NCBI RefSeq assembly: GCF_008801935.1
Contig: NZ_VZOT01000001.1
Coordinates: forward strand, 372,001 to 436,000
Direction: 5' to 3'
Length of the DNA: 64,000 nucleotides
Source of the DNA: Comamonas kerstersii
Lineage (GTDB): Bacteria > Pseudomonadota > Gammaproteobacteria > Burkholderiales > Burkholderiaceae_C
The first letter of the stretch is position 1, and each line of letters starts with the position of its first letter. Below are positions 7,988 to 17,256 of this stretch, piece after piece. Made by a program: the position numbers and the translations under genes. The notes beneath the pieces were generated by a model. It saw only the letters and a list, made by a program, of their open reading frames with translations. It made no database searches and had not been told where the DNA came from.

Positions 7988-10798
7988 TTAATGGGCTTCT
8001 TCCCAATTGTTGCCTATGCCTACCTCCGCCAGCAAAGGCACAGACAGCTGGGCCACGCTGGCCATGACCGCCGGGATGCGCGCACGCAGCCAATCGGCAT
8101 CCCCTGCGGGCAGCTCAAACACCAGTTCGTCATGCACCTGCATGATGACTTGGATCTCAGGCTTTTCGGCATCGAGCATGGACTGCACGGCCACCATGGC
8201 CTTTTTGATCAGATCTGCTGCCGTGCCCTGCATGGGCGCGTTGATCGCTGCGCGCTCTGCCGCCTTCTTGCGCGGGCCGTTGCCACCGTTGATTTCCGGC
8301 AGATACAGGCGGCGGCCAAACACGGTTTCCACATAGCCTTGGCTATGTGCCAGCTCCACGGTTTCGTCCATGTAGCGCTTCACGCCGGGGTAACGCTGGA
8401 AGTACTTGTCGATGTAAGCCGCTGCGGCCTTGGTCTCAATGCCCAGATTCTTGGCCAAACCAAAGCTGCTCATGCCGTAGATCAGGCCAAAGTTGATGAC
8501 CTTGGCATAGCGACGCTGCTCGCTCGTCACGTCTTCCACGCTCACGCCAAACACTTCGGCGGCTGTGGCCTTGTGTACGTCCAGCCCTTCGCGGAAGGCC
8601 TTGAGCAGCGCCTCATCGCCCGAGAGGTGGGCCATGATGCGCAGCTCAATCTGTGAGTAGTCGGCGCTGGCAATCAGCCGGCCTTCCGGTGCCACAAAGG
8701 CTTCGCGGATGCGACGGCCTTCGGGCGTGCGCACGGGAATGTTCTGCAGATTGGGATCGTTGCTCGACAACCGCCCCGTCACGGCCACAGCCTGCGCATA
8801 GTGCGTGTGCACACGGCCGGTGCGCGGCAGCGCCATCTGCGCCAGCTTGTCGGTATAGGTGCCCTTGAGCTTGGAAAGGCTGCGGTGCTCCAGAATCTTG
8901 GCAGGCAGCGGATAGTCCTCGGCCAGCTTTTCCAGCACTTCTTCGTCCGTGCTGCGCGCACCGGTGGCGGTTTTCTTTACCACGGGCAGGCCCAGCTTGT
9001 CGAAAAAGATTTCGCCCAGCTGTTTGGGAGAAGCCAGATTAAAGGGCTGGCCTGCAATCTCATAAGCCTCGTTTTCCAGCTGCAGAATGCGCGCCCCCAG
9101 ATCATTGCTCTGGCGAGCCAGCTCACCGGCATCAATGCGCACACCGTTACGCTCAATGCGGAACAAGGCTTCACTGGTGGCCATTTCCAGTTCATAGATA
9201 TGGCGCAGCTTGGCGTCTGCCTCAATCTGCGGCCACAGCACCTCGTGCACGTTCAGCGTCTGGTCCGAGTCTTCGCAGGAGTAGGCTGCCGCCTTGTCCA
9301 CCGGCACCTGGGCAAAGGGGATCTGGTTCTTGCCCTTGCCACAGAGGTCTTCGTAGCTGATGCCGGTGCGGCCCGTATGGCGCAGTGCAAGACTCGTCAG
9401 GTTGTGCGGGCGATGCACTTCCAGCACATAGGACTGCAGCATGGTGTCGTGCGCATAGCCGCGCACGGTGATGCCGTGGTTGGCAAACACGTGCTGGTCG
9501 TACTTCACATGCTGGCCCAGCTTTTTCTTGGAAGCGTCTTCCAGCCATGGCTTGAGCTGCGCCAGCACCCAGTCCATGGGCAGCTGCTGGGGCACCTCCA
9601 TGCCTTCGTGGCGCAGCGGGATATAGGCGGCCTCGCCGACCTTGACGCTCAGCGAAATGCCAACAATCTGCGCACGCATTTCGTCCAGCGAATCGGTCTC
9701 GGTGTCAATGGCCGTCAGCCTGGCCGCGTGGATCTTGTCCAGCCAGCTGTGGAACTGCTCTTCGGTCAGGATGGTGGTGTAGACCACATCACGCTGCTGA
9801 GCAGCCACGGCCACTTCCGTGCTGGCCGCATCATCCAGATCAAACATATCGCCCTGAGCAGAAGCAGGCTTGGTGGCAGTTGACGACGTCTCTGCGGCTG
9901 GCACAGCATGGCTGGCCAGAGCGCGCGCCAGGCCCTTGAAGCCATATTGCTCATAAAACGACTGCAGTCTGGCGTTATCTGGCTCGTCCAGTGTGATGTC
10001 ATCAAAGGCAGGGAGACCAGGAATGTAGTCAGCCAAGTCGCAATCGGTTTTCATCGTGACCAGCTGGCGGCTCAGCGCCAGCTGGCCCGAGGCAATCGCC
10101 TCGCGCAGGTTGTTGCCAGCCACGCCCTTGATGGCTGCGGCGTTGGCAATCAGATTGTCCAGCGTGCCGTATTCTTCCAGCCACTTGGCAGCGGTCTTGG
10201 GGCCGACCTTGGTCACACCGGGCACGTTGTCCACGGTGTCACCAATCAAGGCCTGGTAATCAATCATCTTCTCGGGCGGCACACCAAACTCGGCGGTGAC
10301 ACCAGCCACGTCACGGCGCTTGCCATTCATGGTGTCGATGATGGTGATGCGCTCGTTCACCAGCTGCGACAAATCCTTGTCACCGCTGGAGACGATCACC
10401 TCCATGCCCTGCGCTGCGGCCATGTGTGCCAGCGTGGCAATGACATCGTCGGCTTCGACCCCGGGCACGGCCACCACCTTCCAGCCCAGCATGTCCACCA
10501 CGGCGTGGATGGGTTCAATCTGGCTGCGCAGGTCATCCGGCATGGGCGATCGCGTGGCCTTGTACTGGTCGTACATGGCATCACGGAACGTGGGGCCGGA
10601 GGCATCAAACACACACACGGCGTAGTCTGCCGTGATGTCCTTGCGCAGCGACTGCAGCATATTGATCATGCCGCGAATGGCCCCGGTCGCAGGGCTGGAA
10701 GGATCTCCGGGCACGGCACGCAGATCGGGCATGGCGTGGTAGGCGCGGTACAGGTAACTGGAGCCGTCTACCAGCACCAATGTCTTGGAATTCGTCAT
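7988..10798 (-). CDS. polA: DNA polymerase I
   Basis: This 936-aa enzyme has the three domains of Pol I: an N-terminal 5'-3' exonuclease (LVDGSSYLYRAYHAMPD at the start, GVEADDVIATLA near 115), a 3'-5' proofreading exonuclease that keeps the metal-binding motif DTETD near residue 366, and a C-terminal family A polymerase with DYSQIELRIMAHLSGD near 711 and QVHDELVFELP near 886. It fills gaps in DNA repair and removes Okazaki primers. The start is the ATG at 10796-10798 (MTNSKTLVLVDGSS); the frame opens 20 codons earlier but the family begins here. It is divergent from the DUF2782 gene. Confidence 0.98.
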   Translation of the reverse strand: MTNSKTLVLVDGSSYLYRAYHAMPDLRAVPGDPSSPATGAIRGMINMLQSLRKDITADYAVCVFDASGPTFRDAMYDQYKATRSPMPDDLRSQIEPIHAVVDMLGWKVVAVPGVEADDVIATLAHMAAAQGMEVIVSSGDKDLSQLVNERITIIDTMNGKRRDVAGVTAEFGVPPEKMIDYQALIGDTVDNVPGVTKVGPKTAAKWLEEYGTLDNLIANAAAIKGVAGNNLREAIASGQLALSRQLVTMKTDCDLADYIPGLPAFDDITLDEPDNARLQSFYEQYGFKGLARALASHAVPAAETSSTATKPASAQGDMFDLDDAASTEVAVAAQQRDVVYTTILTEEQFHSWLDKIHAARLTAIDTETDSLDEMRAQIVGISLSVKVGEAAYIPLRHEGMEVPQQLPMDWVLAQLKPWLEDASKKKLGQHVKYDQHVFANHGITVRGYAHDTMLQSYVLEVHRPHNLTSLALRHTGRTGISYEDLCGKGKNQIPFAQVPVDKAAAYSCEDSDQTLNVHEVLWPQIEADAKLRHIYELEMATSEALFRIERNGVRIDAGELARQSNDLGARILQLENEAYEIAGQPFNLASPKQLGEIFFDKLGLPVVKKTATGARSTDEEVLEKLAEDYPLPAKILEHRSLSKLKGTYTDKLAQMALPRTGRVHTHYAQAVAVTGRLSSNDPNLQNIPVRTPEGRRIREAFVAPEGRLIASADYSQIELRIMAHLSGDEALLKAFREGLDVHKATAAEVFGVSVEDVTSEQRRYAKVINFGLIYGMSSFGLAKNLGIETKAAAAYIDKYFQRYPGVKRYMDETVELAHSQGYVETVFGRRLYLPEINGGNGPRKKAAERAAINAPMQGTAADLIKKAMVAVQSMLDAEKPEIQVIMQVHDELVFELPAGDADWLRARIPAVMASVAQLSVPLLAEVGIGNNWEEAH

Positions 10799-10897
10799 AG
10801 CTGCTGATTGTGCCTGCACGCTCCGCTGCAGGAACAGACATGGTTTTGCAGGTGTCACAAATTCGCCTGCTGTGCGTAACAGAAATACAATGCAGCC

Positions 10898-11239
10898 ATG
10901 CGCGCAGCCACCCTCCTCCTCACCGCCCTGTTCATCTCTGCCCCTGTGCTTGCACAGGAGGGCAGCGACGCAGCTTCTTCACCCTCTGCGGCCCAGCCCG
11001 AAGCAGCTGCAACGCAAGAGCCTGCCAAGCAAGGCGACCGCCACAACCAGCGCATTGAGCGCATCCAGCACGAAGACGGTGGCAGCCGCGTAGACGAACT
11101 GCGCGTAGGTGGTGAAACCAAGAACATCATGGTGCAGCCCAAGGTGGGCAACCTGCCCGCCTATGAGGTTCAGCCCCAGAATATCGAAGGGGCTGACGGC
11201 ACCAATGGCCGCCGCGTCTGGCGCGCCATCCAGTTCTGA
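10898..11239 (+). CDS. DUF2782 family secreted protein
   Basis: This 113-aa protein has a clear signal peptide (MRAATLLLTALFISAPVLAQE), an Ala/Glu/Gln-rich linker, and a C-terminal segment RIEHEDGGSRVDELRVGG-like through PAYEV to the end, which matches DUF2782, a periplasmic family of unknown function in beta- and gammaproteobacteria. It lies between polA (divergent) and thrB (same strand, 61 bp downstream), an arrangement common for this family. A small hairpin (11260-11267 with 11272-11279) separates it from thrB without a convincing adjacent T run, so co-transcription is possible. Confidence 0.85.
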   Translation: MRAATLLLTALFISAPVLAQEGSDAASSPSAAQPEAAATQEPAKQGDRHNQRIERIQHEDGGSRVDELRVGGETKNIMVQPKVGNLPAYEVQPQNIEGADGTNGRRVWRAIQF

Positions 11240-11300
11240 TACCGCAACTCTTTCTCTGACTGCTGCATGACTGCAGCAGCTGGACTTTTTTAGCCCAAGC

Positions 11301-12257
11301 ATGGCCGTTTTTACCGAAGTCTCCGACAAAGACGCGCGCGAGTTGCTGCGTCGTGTTCCCCTGGGTCAGCTGACCGAACTGCGTGGCATTCAGGGTGGTA
11401 TTGAAAACACCAACTACTTTCTGACCACCGACCAGGGCGAATGGGTACTGACCCTGTTCGAGCGCCTGCGCGCTGAGCAGCTGCCCTTTTACCTGTATCT
11501 GATGCAGCATCTGGCCCACAAAGGCATTCCTGTGCCTGCACCCCAGGCCGATGCCAAAACGGGCGACATCCTGCACAAGGTCTGCGGCAAGCCAGCAGCC
11601 ATCGTGCAAAAGCTGCGCGGCAAGAGCCAGCTGCAGCCCGGGCCCGTGCACTGCGCTGCCGTGGGCGACATGCTGGCCCGCATGCATCTGGCAGGGCGTG
11701 ACTATGAACGCGAGCAGCCCAATCTGCGCGGCCTGGCCTGGTGGAACGAGACCGTGCCCACCGTGCTGCCCCATCTGAATGCCGAACAGGCTGACCTGCT
11801 GCAGGCCGAGCTGGCCTTCCAGAACCACACGGCAGCATCCAGTGCCTACAAGGCCCTGCCACGCGGCCCCGTGCATGCCGATCTGTTCCGCGACAACGTC
11901 ATGTTTGACGACGAAGAGCTCACAGGCTTTTTCGACTTCTACTTTGCAGGCTGCGACACCTTTTTGTTTGACCTGTGCGTCTGCCTGAACGACTGGTGTA
12001 TTGACCACGCCAGCGGCGCTCACCACGCGGCCAAGGCACAGGCCATGCTCGATGCCTACCAGGCCGTGCGGCCGCTGGAGGCGGCCGAGCGCCAGCTGCT
12101 GAACGCCATGCTGCGCGCCGGTGCACTTCGCTTCTGGATCTCGCGCCTGTGGGACTACTACCTGCCGCGCGAGGCCTCCATGCTCGTGCCTCACGACCCC
12201 GCCCACTTTGAACGTGTGCTGCGTCAGCGCCTGCACCACCCCATCAGCCTGGACTGA
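11301..12257 (+). CDS. thrB: Homoserine kinase (ThrB, aminoglycoside-phosphotransferase fold)
   Basis: The enzyme phosphorylates homoserine on the way to threonine. At 318 aa it is the APH-fold form typical of Pseudomonas and Burkholderiales rather than the GHMP kinase of E. coli. Visible marks are GGIENTNYFL near residue 35 (nucleotide loop), PVHADLFRDNVMF near 190 (catalytic Asp and Asn of the Brenner motif) and GFFDFYFAG near 210 (metal-binding Asp). It is followed by a perfect 11-bp hairpin at 12272-12302. Confidence 0.95.
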   Translation: MAVFTEVSDKDARELLRRVPLGQLTELRGIQGGIENTNYFLTTDQGEWVLTLFERLRAEQLPFYLYLMQHLAHKGIPVPAPQADAKTGDILHKVCGKPAAIVQKLRGKSQLQPGPVHCAAVGDMLARMHLAGRDYEREQPNLRGLAWWNETVPTVLPHLNAEQADLLQAELAFQNHTAASSAYKALPRGPVHADLFRDNVMFDDEELTGFFDFYFAGCDTFLFDLCVCLNDWCIDHASGAHHAAKAQAMLDAYQAVRPLEAAERQLLNAMLRAGALRFWISRLWDYYLPREASMLVPHDPAHFERVLRQRLHHPISLD

Positions 12258-12271
12258 GCCATCAGCCCCCT

Positions 12272-12302
12272 GCAAGCCATGCCGGTCACATGCATGGCTT
12301 GC
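12272..12302. other. Perfect 11-bp hairpin after thrB
   Basis: GCAAGCCATGC (12272-12282) pairs with 12292-12302 around a 9-nt loop, 15 bp past the thrB stop. No T run follows, so it is not a canonical intrinsic terminator. It could be an mRNA 3'-end stabiliser. Confidence 0.6.
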
Positions 12303-12459
12303 CTCCACGCTCTCTGCCCCTGCCCGCAGCTGGACGAGCGGATGCAAATACCCCGGTGATGCCACCCTTCTCCGGGCAGCATCACCCCCAGCCCTGGGGT
12401 ACAGTGGAGCTCCCTGCAAGCGCTGCGCCCTGCAGCTTTTTTCTTGCGTTTTCACCACT

Positions 12460-13302
12460 ATGAAACTTCATATCGTTCCCGCCAGCACTGGAATACACTG
12501 GGTCAAGCTGGGAATACAGACGTTCTGGCGCCAGCCCATGGCGCTGACGGCCCTGCTTTTTCTGAGCATGGCAGCCGTATCGCTGATTGGTCTGTTTCCC
12601 TTCATTGGCACCTATGTTGCGCTGGTGTTCATGCCCACCGTGTTCCTGGTGATGATGCTCGGTGCTGCCGAAGCCCATCAAGGCCGCACGCCCCATCCCG
12701 GGCTGGTGCTCGCCCCCTTCAAGGCTGGCAAGTCACGCATCCAGGCACTGGCCATTCTGGGTTTGTTCTACACGGCAGGCATCTTGCTGATTGCCGCGCT
12801 GACCTCGCTGTTTGATGACGGCACACTGGCCAAGCTCTCACTGGGCAATGAGCCCATGACACCCGAGCTGGCGGAGCAAATCGTGCAGCAGCCCGGCTTT
12901 CAGATTGCGCTGTGGGGGGGCTTTGTGCTCTACAACCTGCTGGCCATGCTGATGTGGCATGCCCCTGCGCTGGTGCAGTGGCACGGCGTGTCTCCCGTCA
13001 AGGCCATTTTCTTCAGCATCGTGGCCTGTCTGCGCAACTTCCGCGCCTTTCTGATGTATGCCCTGGGCTGGTTTGGCCTGACCATTGCGGCAGGTCTTGC
13101 GCTGTCTTTGCTCACCCTGCTGCTCTCCGGCCTGATCGGCAGCTCCGCCGCCATTGCGGCCAACATTCTGACCATCATGCTGGGCATGGCCCTGGTGACC
13201 ATGTTCCTGAGTTCTGCGGTGTTTACCTTCCGCGACTGCTTCTCGCCACCGGATCAGGAGCGCAAGCTGCATGTAGACGATGTGACGTACGACTACAAAT
13301 AA
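12460..13302 (+). CDS. BPSS1780-family membrane protein
   Basis: This polytopic inner-membrane protein has 280 aa and about six hydrophobic segments. The N-terminus MKLHIVPASTGIHWVKLGIQ followed by TFWRQPMALTALLF is characteristic of the BPSS1780 family, which is widespread in Burkholderiales and has no assigned function. I chose the ATG at 12460 because the upstream part of the open frame (from 12121) overlaps thrB and is not membrane-like. A bidirectional terminator follows, shared with uvrD. The 202 bp between thrB and this gene hold a hairpin and probably the promoter. Confidence 0.85.
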   Translation: MKLHIVPASTGIHWVKLGIQTFWRQPMALTALLFLSMAAVSLIGLFPFIGTYVALVFMPTVFLVMMLGAAEAHQGRTPHPGLVLAPFKAGKSRIQALAILGLFYTAGILLIAALTSLFDDGTLAKLSLGNEPMTPELAEQIVQQPGFQIALWGGFVLYNLLAMLMWHAPALVQWHGVSPVKAIFFSIVACLRNFRAFLMYALGWFGLTIAAGLALSLLTLLLSGLIGSSAAIAANILTIMLGMALVTMFLSSAVFTFRDCFSPPDQERKLHVDDVTYDYK

Positions 13303-13320
13303 GCCGTAAGCTGTATCAAA

Positions 13321-13349
13321 AAAAGGGACGCTATCTGCGTCCCTTTTTT
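13321..13349. terminator. Bidirectional terminator between the BPSS1780-family gene and uvrD
   Basis: The stem GGGACGC (13325-13331) and GCGTCCC (13337-13343) is flanked by A7 on the left and T6 on the right, between two convergent genes. Confidence 0.9.
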
Positions 13350-13360
13350 GTTGAAGTGCC

Positions 13361-15790
13361 TCACTCCACAATGGTCAGCTTGGCAATCGCCAGCGCCAGC
13401 CACTTGGTGCCATGGCGTGGGAAGTTGATCTGGGCGCGCGCATCATCGCCCGTACCTTCCACGGCCAGTACCTTGCCTTCACCAAACTTGGTGTGAAACA
13501 CCGTCTTGCCTTTGGTGATGCCATGCGCAGGCGCAGCCTTTTGCACCGGCACTTCAGGGCTCTTGAAGACTTCTGGCCCTTTGGGCGAATATGAGCCAAA
13601 TTGGCCTCTGGCGCCCATCCCCCAAGTGCTGGCAGCTCCACTCTTAGGCGCAAAACTACCAAAACCGCCCTTGGCGCTGAGCCACTTGAGTGCACCTTCC
13701 GGCAATTCATCAATAAAGCGGCTGGGCAGGTTAAAGGTGGTGCGCCCGTGCAGCATGCGGCTTTGCGCATGGCTCAGGTACAGGCGCTTACGGGCACGGG
13801 TGATGGCCACATACATCAGGCGGCGCTCTTCCTCCAGCCCCCCCCGGTCGCTCATGGAGTTCTCATGGGGGAACAGGCCTTCTTCCAGACCGCCAATAAA
13901 GACGCAGTCAAACTCCAGCCCCTTGGAAGCGTGCACGGTCATGAGCTGCACGGCGTCCTGCCCGGCCTGCGCCTGGTTGTCACCGGCTTCCAGTGCGGCA
14001 TGCACCAGGAAGGCCTGCAAGGGCGACAGCGTCTCACCCGTTTCAGCATCGGTGCCATTGAGCGGGGCATCCAGCACGGGCAGCGAAAAATCCAGCCCCT
14101 GGCTGGCTGGGCTCTGGGTCAGCGCCTGGCCGGTTTCATCCACGGGCAGCGCCACGGCATCCTTGCCAAAGCCTTCCTGCGTGACAAAGCTCTCGGCTGC
14201 GTTGATCAGCTCCTTCAAGTTTTCAATACGGTCCTGGCCTTCTTTTTCCGAGCTGTAGTGGTCGATCAGACCGCTGACTTCCAGCATGCGCTCAATGGTC
14301 TGGCGCAGCGTCTTGCCCTCGGTCTCTTCGCGCAGTACCTGGATCTTGGCCACAAAGCCCTGCAGCTTGGCACCAGCCGCGCCGCTCACCGCCGTGACCG
14401 CATCGCTGAGCGAGCAGCCTGCGGCACGCGCGGTTTCCTGCAGTGTCTCCACACTGCGTGCGCCAATGCCACGTGCGGGGAAGTTCACCACGCGCAGGAA
14501 GCTGGTGTCGTCGTGCGGGTTCTCAATCAGGCGCAGATAGGCCAGTGCATGCTTGATTTCGGCACGCTCAAAAAAGCGCATGCCGCCATACACACGGTAC
14601 GGAATGCCTGCGTTGAACAGCTTGGACTCAATCACCCGGCTTTGCGCATTGCTGCGGTAGAGCACGGCAATTTCCTGGCGGCTAAAGCCGTCGTTCTTCA
14701 CCAGATCCTTGATCTCGCCGACGATCCAGCTCGCTTCGTCCAGATCCGTGGGCGACTCCATCACGCGCACAGGCTCGCCCGCACCCTGGCTGGTGCGCAG
14801 GTTCTTGCCCAGACGCTGGCTGTTGTGCTCAATCAGCGCATTGGCACAGTCGAGGATGTTGCCGTAGCTGCGGTAGTTCTGCTCCAGCTTGATCTGGTGC
14901 TGCACATCAAACTCGTGCACAAAGTCGCTCATATTGCCCACGCGCGCACCGCGGAAGGCGTAGATGCTCTGGTCATCATCGCCCACGGCCAGCACGCTCG
15001 ATGTGGACTGCAGCTTGCCGCCCACCACCTCACCTGCCAGCTGCTTGAGCCAGGCGTACTGCAGCTTGTTGGTGTCCTGAAACTCATCCACCAGAATGAA
15101 GCGAAAGCGCCGCTGGTAGTGGGCACGCAGGGCGGCATCGTCACGCAGCAGCTCAAAGCTGCGCAGCATCAACTCGCCAAAGTCCACCACGCCTTCGCGC
15201 TGGCACTGGTCTTCGTAGAGCTGGTAGAGCTCGACCTTCTTCTTGGTATCCGGGTCTGTGACCGGCACATCCTTGGGCCGCATGCCCTCTTCCTTGCAGC
15301 CGGCGATAAACCAGGTCAGCTGCTTGGGCGGGAAGCGCTCCTCATCCACATTGAACTGCTTGCACAGGCGCTTGACGGCCGAGAGCTGGTCCTGCGTGTC
15401 CAGGATCTGAAAAGTCGCTGGCAGCCCCGCTGCCACATGGTGCGCCCGCAGCAGGCGGTTGCACAGGCCGTGGAAGGTTCCAATCCACATGCCACGCACG
15501 TTGTAAGGCAGCATGGCAGACAGGCGTGCCGTCATTTCCTTGGCAGCCTTGTTGGTGAAGGTCACGGCCATGATGCCGCCGGGCGAGACCTGCCCGGTCT
15601 GCAGCAGCCAGGCAATGCGCGTGGTCAGCACCCGCGTCTTGCCCGAACCAGCGCCCGCCAGCACCAGCGCATGGCCCTGCGGCAAGGTCACAGCCGCGCG
15701 CTGTTCGTCATTCAGGCCTTGCAGCAAGGGAGAGTTCTGGGAGGGCGGTGTGCCAGCATCGGCACCATCGAGCAGGTCAATTGGAAACAT
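13361..15790 (-). CDS. uvrD: UvrD-family DNA helicase II
   Basis: This superfamily 1A 3'-5' DNA helicase of 809 aa acts in nucleotide excision and mismatch repair. The Walker A motif AGAGSGKT is at residues 45-52, Walker B/DEFQDTN near 250, GDDDQSIYAFRGA near 285, the QNYRS motif near 320 and VAITRARKRLYL near 675. It has the usual C-terminal SH3-like segment KTVFHTKFGEGKVLAVEG. The start is the ATG at 15788-15790 (MFPIDLLDGADAG). It could alternatively be called PcrA or Rep-like, but length and tail favour UvrD. It is divergent from guaC. Confidence 0.95.
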   Translation of the reverse strand: MFPIDLLDGADAGTPPSQNSPLLQGLNDEQRAAVTLPQGHALVLAGAGSGKTRVLTTRIAWLLQTGQVSPGGIMAVTFTNKAAKEMTARLSAMLPYNVRGMWIGTFHGLCNRLLRAHHVAAGLPATFQILDTQDQLSAVKRLCKQFNVDEERFPPKQLTWFIAGCKEEGMRPKDVPVTDPDTKKKVELYQLYEDQCQREGVVDFGELMLRSFELLRDDAALRAHYQRRFRFILVDEFQDTNKLQYAWLKQLAGEVVGGKLQSTSSVLAVGDDDQSIYAFRGARVGNMSDFVHEFDVQHQIKLEQNYRSYGNILDCANALIEHNSQRLGKNLRTSQGAGEPVRVMESPTDLDEASWIVGEIKDLVKNDGFSRQEIAVLYRSNAQSRVIESKLFNAGIPYRVYGGMRFFERAEIKHALAYLRLIENPHDDTSFLRVVNFPARGIGARSVETLQETARAAGCSLSDAVTAVSGAAGAKLQGFVAKIQVLREETEGKTLRQTIERMLEVSGLIDHYSSEKEGQDRIENLKELINAAESFVTQEGFGKDAVALPVDETGQALTQSPASQGLDFSLPVLDAPLNGTDAETGETLSPLQAFLVHAALEAGDNQAQAGQDAVQLMTVHASKGLEFDCVFIGGLEEGLFPHENSMSDRGGLEEERRLMYVAITRARKRLYLSHAQSRMLHGRTTFNLPSRFIDELPEGALKWLSAKGGFGSFAPKSGAASTWGMGARGQFGSYSPKGPEVFKSPEVPVQKAAPAHGITKGKTVFHTKFGEGKVLAVEGTGDDARAQINFPRHGTKWLALAIAKLTIVE

Positions 15791-15912
15791 GGTGGCATTG
15801 TAGAAAGTCACCTGCATGCCAGCGGCTTGCAGGTGCATCATGCGGCAGGCGGTATACGCCCAAGCATATACCCCTCATTCCATATCTACACCTGTACCCC
15901 ATGGGCTGGCCG

Positions 15913-16070
15913 TATAGAATCAATCACCGGGCCCAAGTTTTTGTGGTCCGGTTTTTTTTGGCCAAAATCTGCCAAGCCTGAAACCGGCAACAAGCCAAGC
16001 GCCTTTCTGTTGAAAAAAATGGAGGTGGGTGAGATTCCCACCCATGACCTTTTCTGGAGCTTGGAACATC
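15913..16070 (+). promoter_or_regulatory. guaC leader with intrinsic terminator and second hairpin
   Basis: A -10-like TATAGAAT lies at 15913-15920. It is followed at once by an 8-bp hairpin with one G-U pair (15926-15933 with 15945-15952) and a T run to 15959, a strong intrinsic terminator on the plus strand. No plus-strand gene upstream needs it, because the previous one ends at 13302 with its own terminator. A second hairpin, GGTGGG (16024-16029) with CCCACC (16037-16042), lies 28 nt before the guaC start. A premature-termination or attenuation device is possible, or the product may be a tiny RNA. The mechanism is inference. Confidence 0.5.
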
Positions 16071-17048
16071 ATGGAAATCTTCGACTACGACAACATTCTG
16101 CTGCTGCCCCGCAAGTGCCGTGTGGAAAGCCGTTCTGAATGTGACACCAGCGTCGAGCTGGGTGGCCGCACCTTCAAGCTGCCTGTCGTACCTGCCAACA
16201 TGAAGACGGTGTTGGATGAGAAGATCTGCACTTTCCTGGCCGAAAACGGCTACTTCTATGTGATGCACCGTTTCGACATCGACAACGTGGCATTCACCAA
16301 GGAAATGCAAGCCAAGGGCTTGTTCGCCTCGATCTCGCTGGGCGTGAAGCAACCCGACTACGACACCGTAGACCGCTTTGTGGCCGAAGGCATCTGCCCT
16401 GAATACATCACCATCGACATCGCCCACGGCCATGCCGACAGCGTGCGCAACATGATCCAGTACCTGAAGGCCCAAATCCCTGCGGCCTTCGTCATCGCCG
16501 GCAATGTGGGCACGCCCGAAGCCGTGATCGACCTGGAAAACTGGGGTGCAGATGCCACCAAGGTGGGGATTGGCCCCGGCAAGGTGTGCATTACCAAGCT
16601 CAAGACCGGCTTTGGCACGGGCGGCTGGCAGCTGTCGGCCCTGAAGTGGTGTGCCCGCGTGGCGACCAAGCCCATCATTGCCGACGGCGGCATCCGCAGC
16701 CATGGCGACATTGCCAAGAGCATCCGCTTTGGCGCCACCATGGTGATGATTGGTTCGCTGTTTGCTGGCCATGAAGAGTCTCCCGGCAAGACCGTGGAAG
16801 TGGACGGCCAGCTGTACAAGGAGTACTACGGCTCGGCTTCGGACTTCAACAAGGGCGAATACAAGCACGTGGAAGGCAAGCGCATTCTGGAACCCGTCAA
16901 GGGCAAGCTGGCCGATACGCTGATCGAAATGCAGCAGGACGTGCAGTCTTCCATCAGCTACTCCGGTGGCAAGAAGCTCATGGACATCCGCAAGGTCAAC
17001 TACGTCATCCTCGGCGGTGACAATGCTGGCGAACATCTGCTGATGTAA
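16071..17048 (+). CDS. guaC: GMP reductase
   Basis: The enzyme converts GMP to IMP with NADPH, returning guanine nucleotides to the purine pool. The 325-aa TIM-barrel protein carries the catalytic Cys173 in [13 protein letters not shown], the [11 protein letters not shown] segment and [15 protein letters not shown]. Unlike IMP dehydrogenase it has no CBS domains. The length and the start [16 protein letters not shown] fit the shorter bacterial GuaC type. The ATG at 16071 is preceded by GGAGC; the frame is open 14 codons further but that part is unlike the family. A terminator follows at 17076. Confidence 0.95.
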   Translation: MEIFDYDNILLLPRKCRVESRSECDTSVELGGRTFKLPVVPANMKTVLDEKICTFLAENGYFYVMHRFDIDNVAFTKEMQAKGLFASISLGVKQPDYDTVDRFVAEGICPEYITIDIAHGHADSVRNMIQYLKAQIPAAFVIAGNVGTPEAVIDLENWGADATKVGIGPGKVCITKLKTGFGTGGWQLSALKWCARVATKPIIADGGIRSHGDIAKSIRFGATMVMIGSLFAGHEESPGKTVEVDGQLYKEYYGSASDFNKGEYKHVEGKRILEPVKGKLADTLIEMQQDVQSSISYSGGKKLMDIRKVNYVILGGDNAGEHLLM

Positions 17049-17075
17049 TTCAGCGGCACGGTTTGTCAACTTAGA

Positions 17076-17105
17076 GCAGGCTGCCCTTGAGGCAGCCTTT
17101 TTTAC
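17076..17105 (+). terminator. Terminator after guaC
   Basis: The stem GGCTGCC (17079-17085) and GGCAGCC (17091-17097) is followed by a T run. Confidence 0.85.
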
Positions 17106-17256
17106 GCCTGCTGCCCAGAGAAAGTTCCACAAAGCTGTGTAAAGCTATGCAAACAAAATGCAAGCTCGAGCAACAGTTTGTAGCTATGGCGAACTTCATA
17201 TCGAAAGCAAGTACTAACCCTATGTAAGTACATTTCCCTTAGATTGGAGTTCCTAC

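Noticed and set aside
15901-15981. Possible 26-residue leader peptide in the guaC leader
   Set aside because: The frame overlaps the terminator hairpin, has no ribosome-binding site and has no run of regulatory codons.
13601-16138. Plus-strand open frame of 845 codons opposite uvrD
   Set aside because: It is the antisense shadow of uvrD; the real helicase motifs lie on the other strand.
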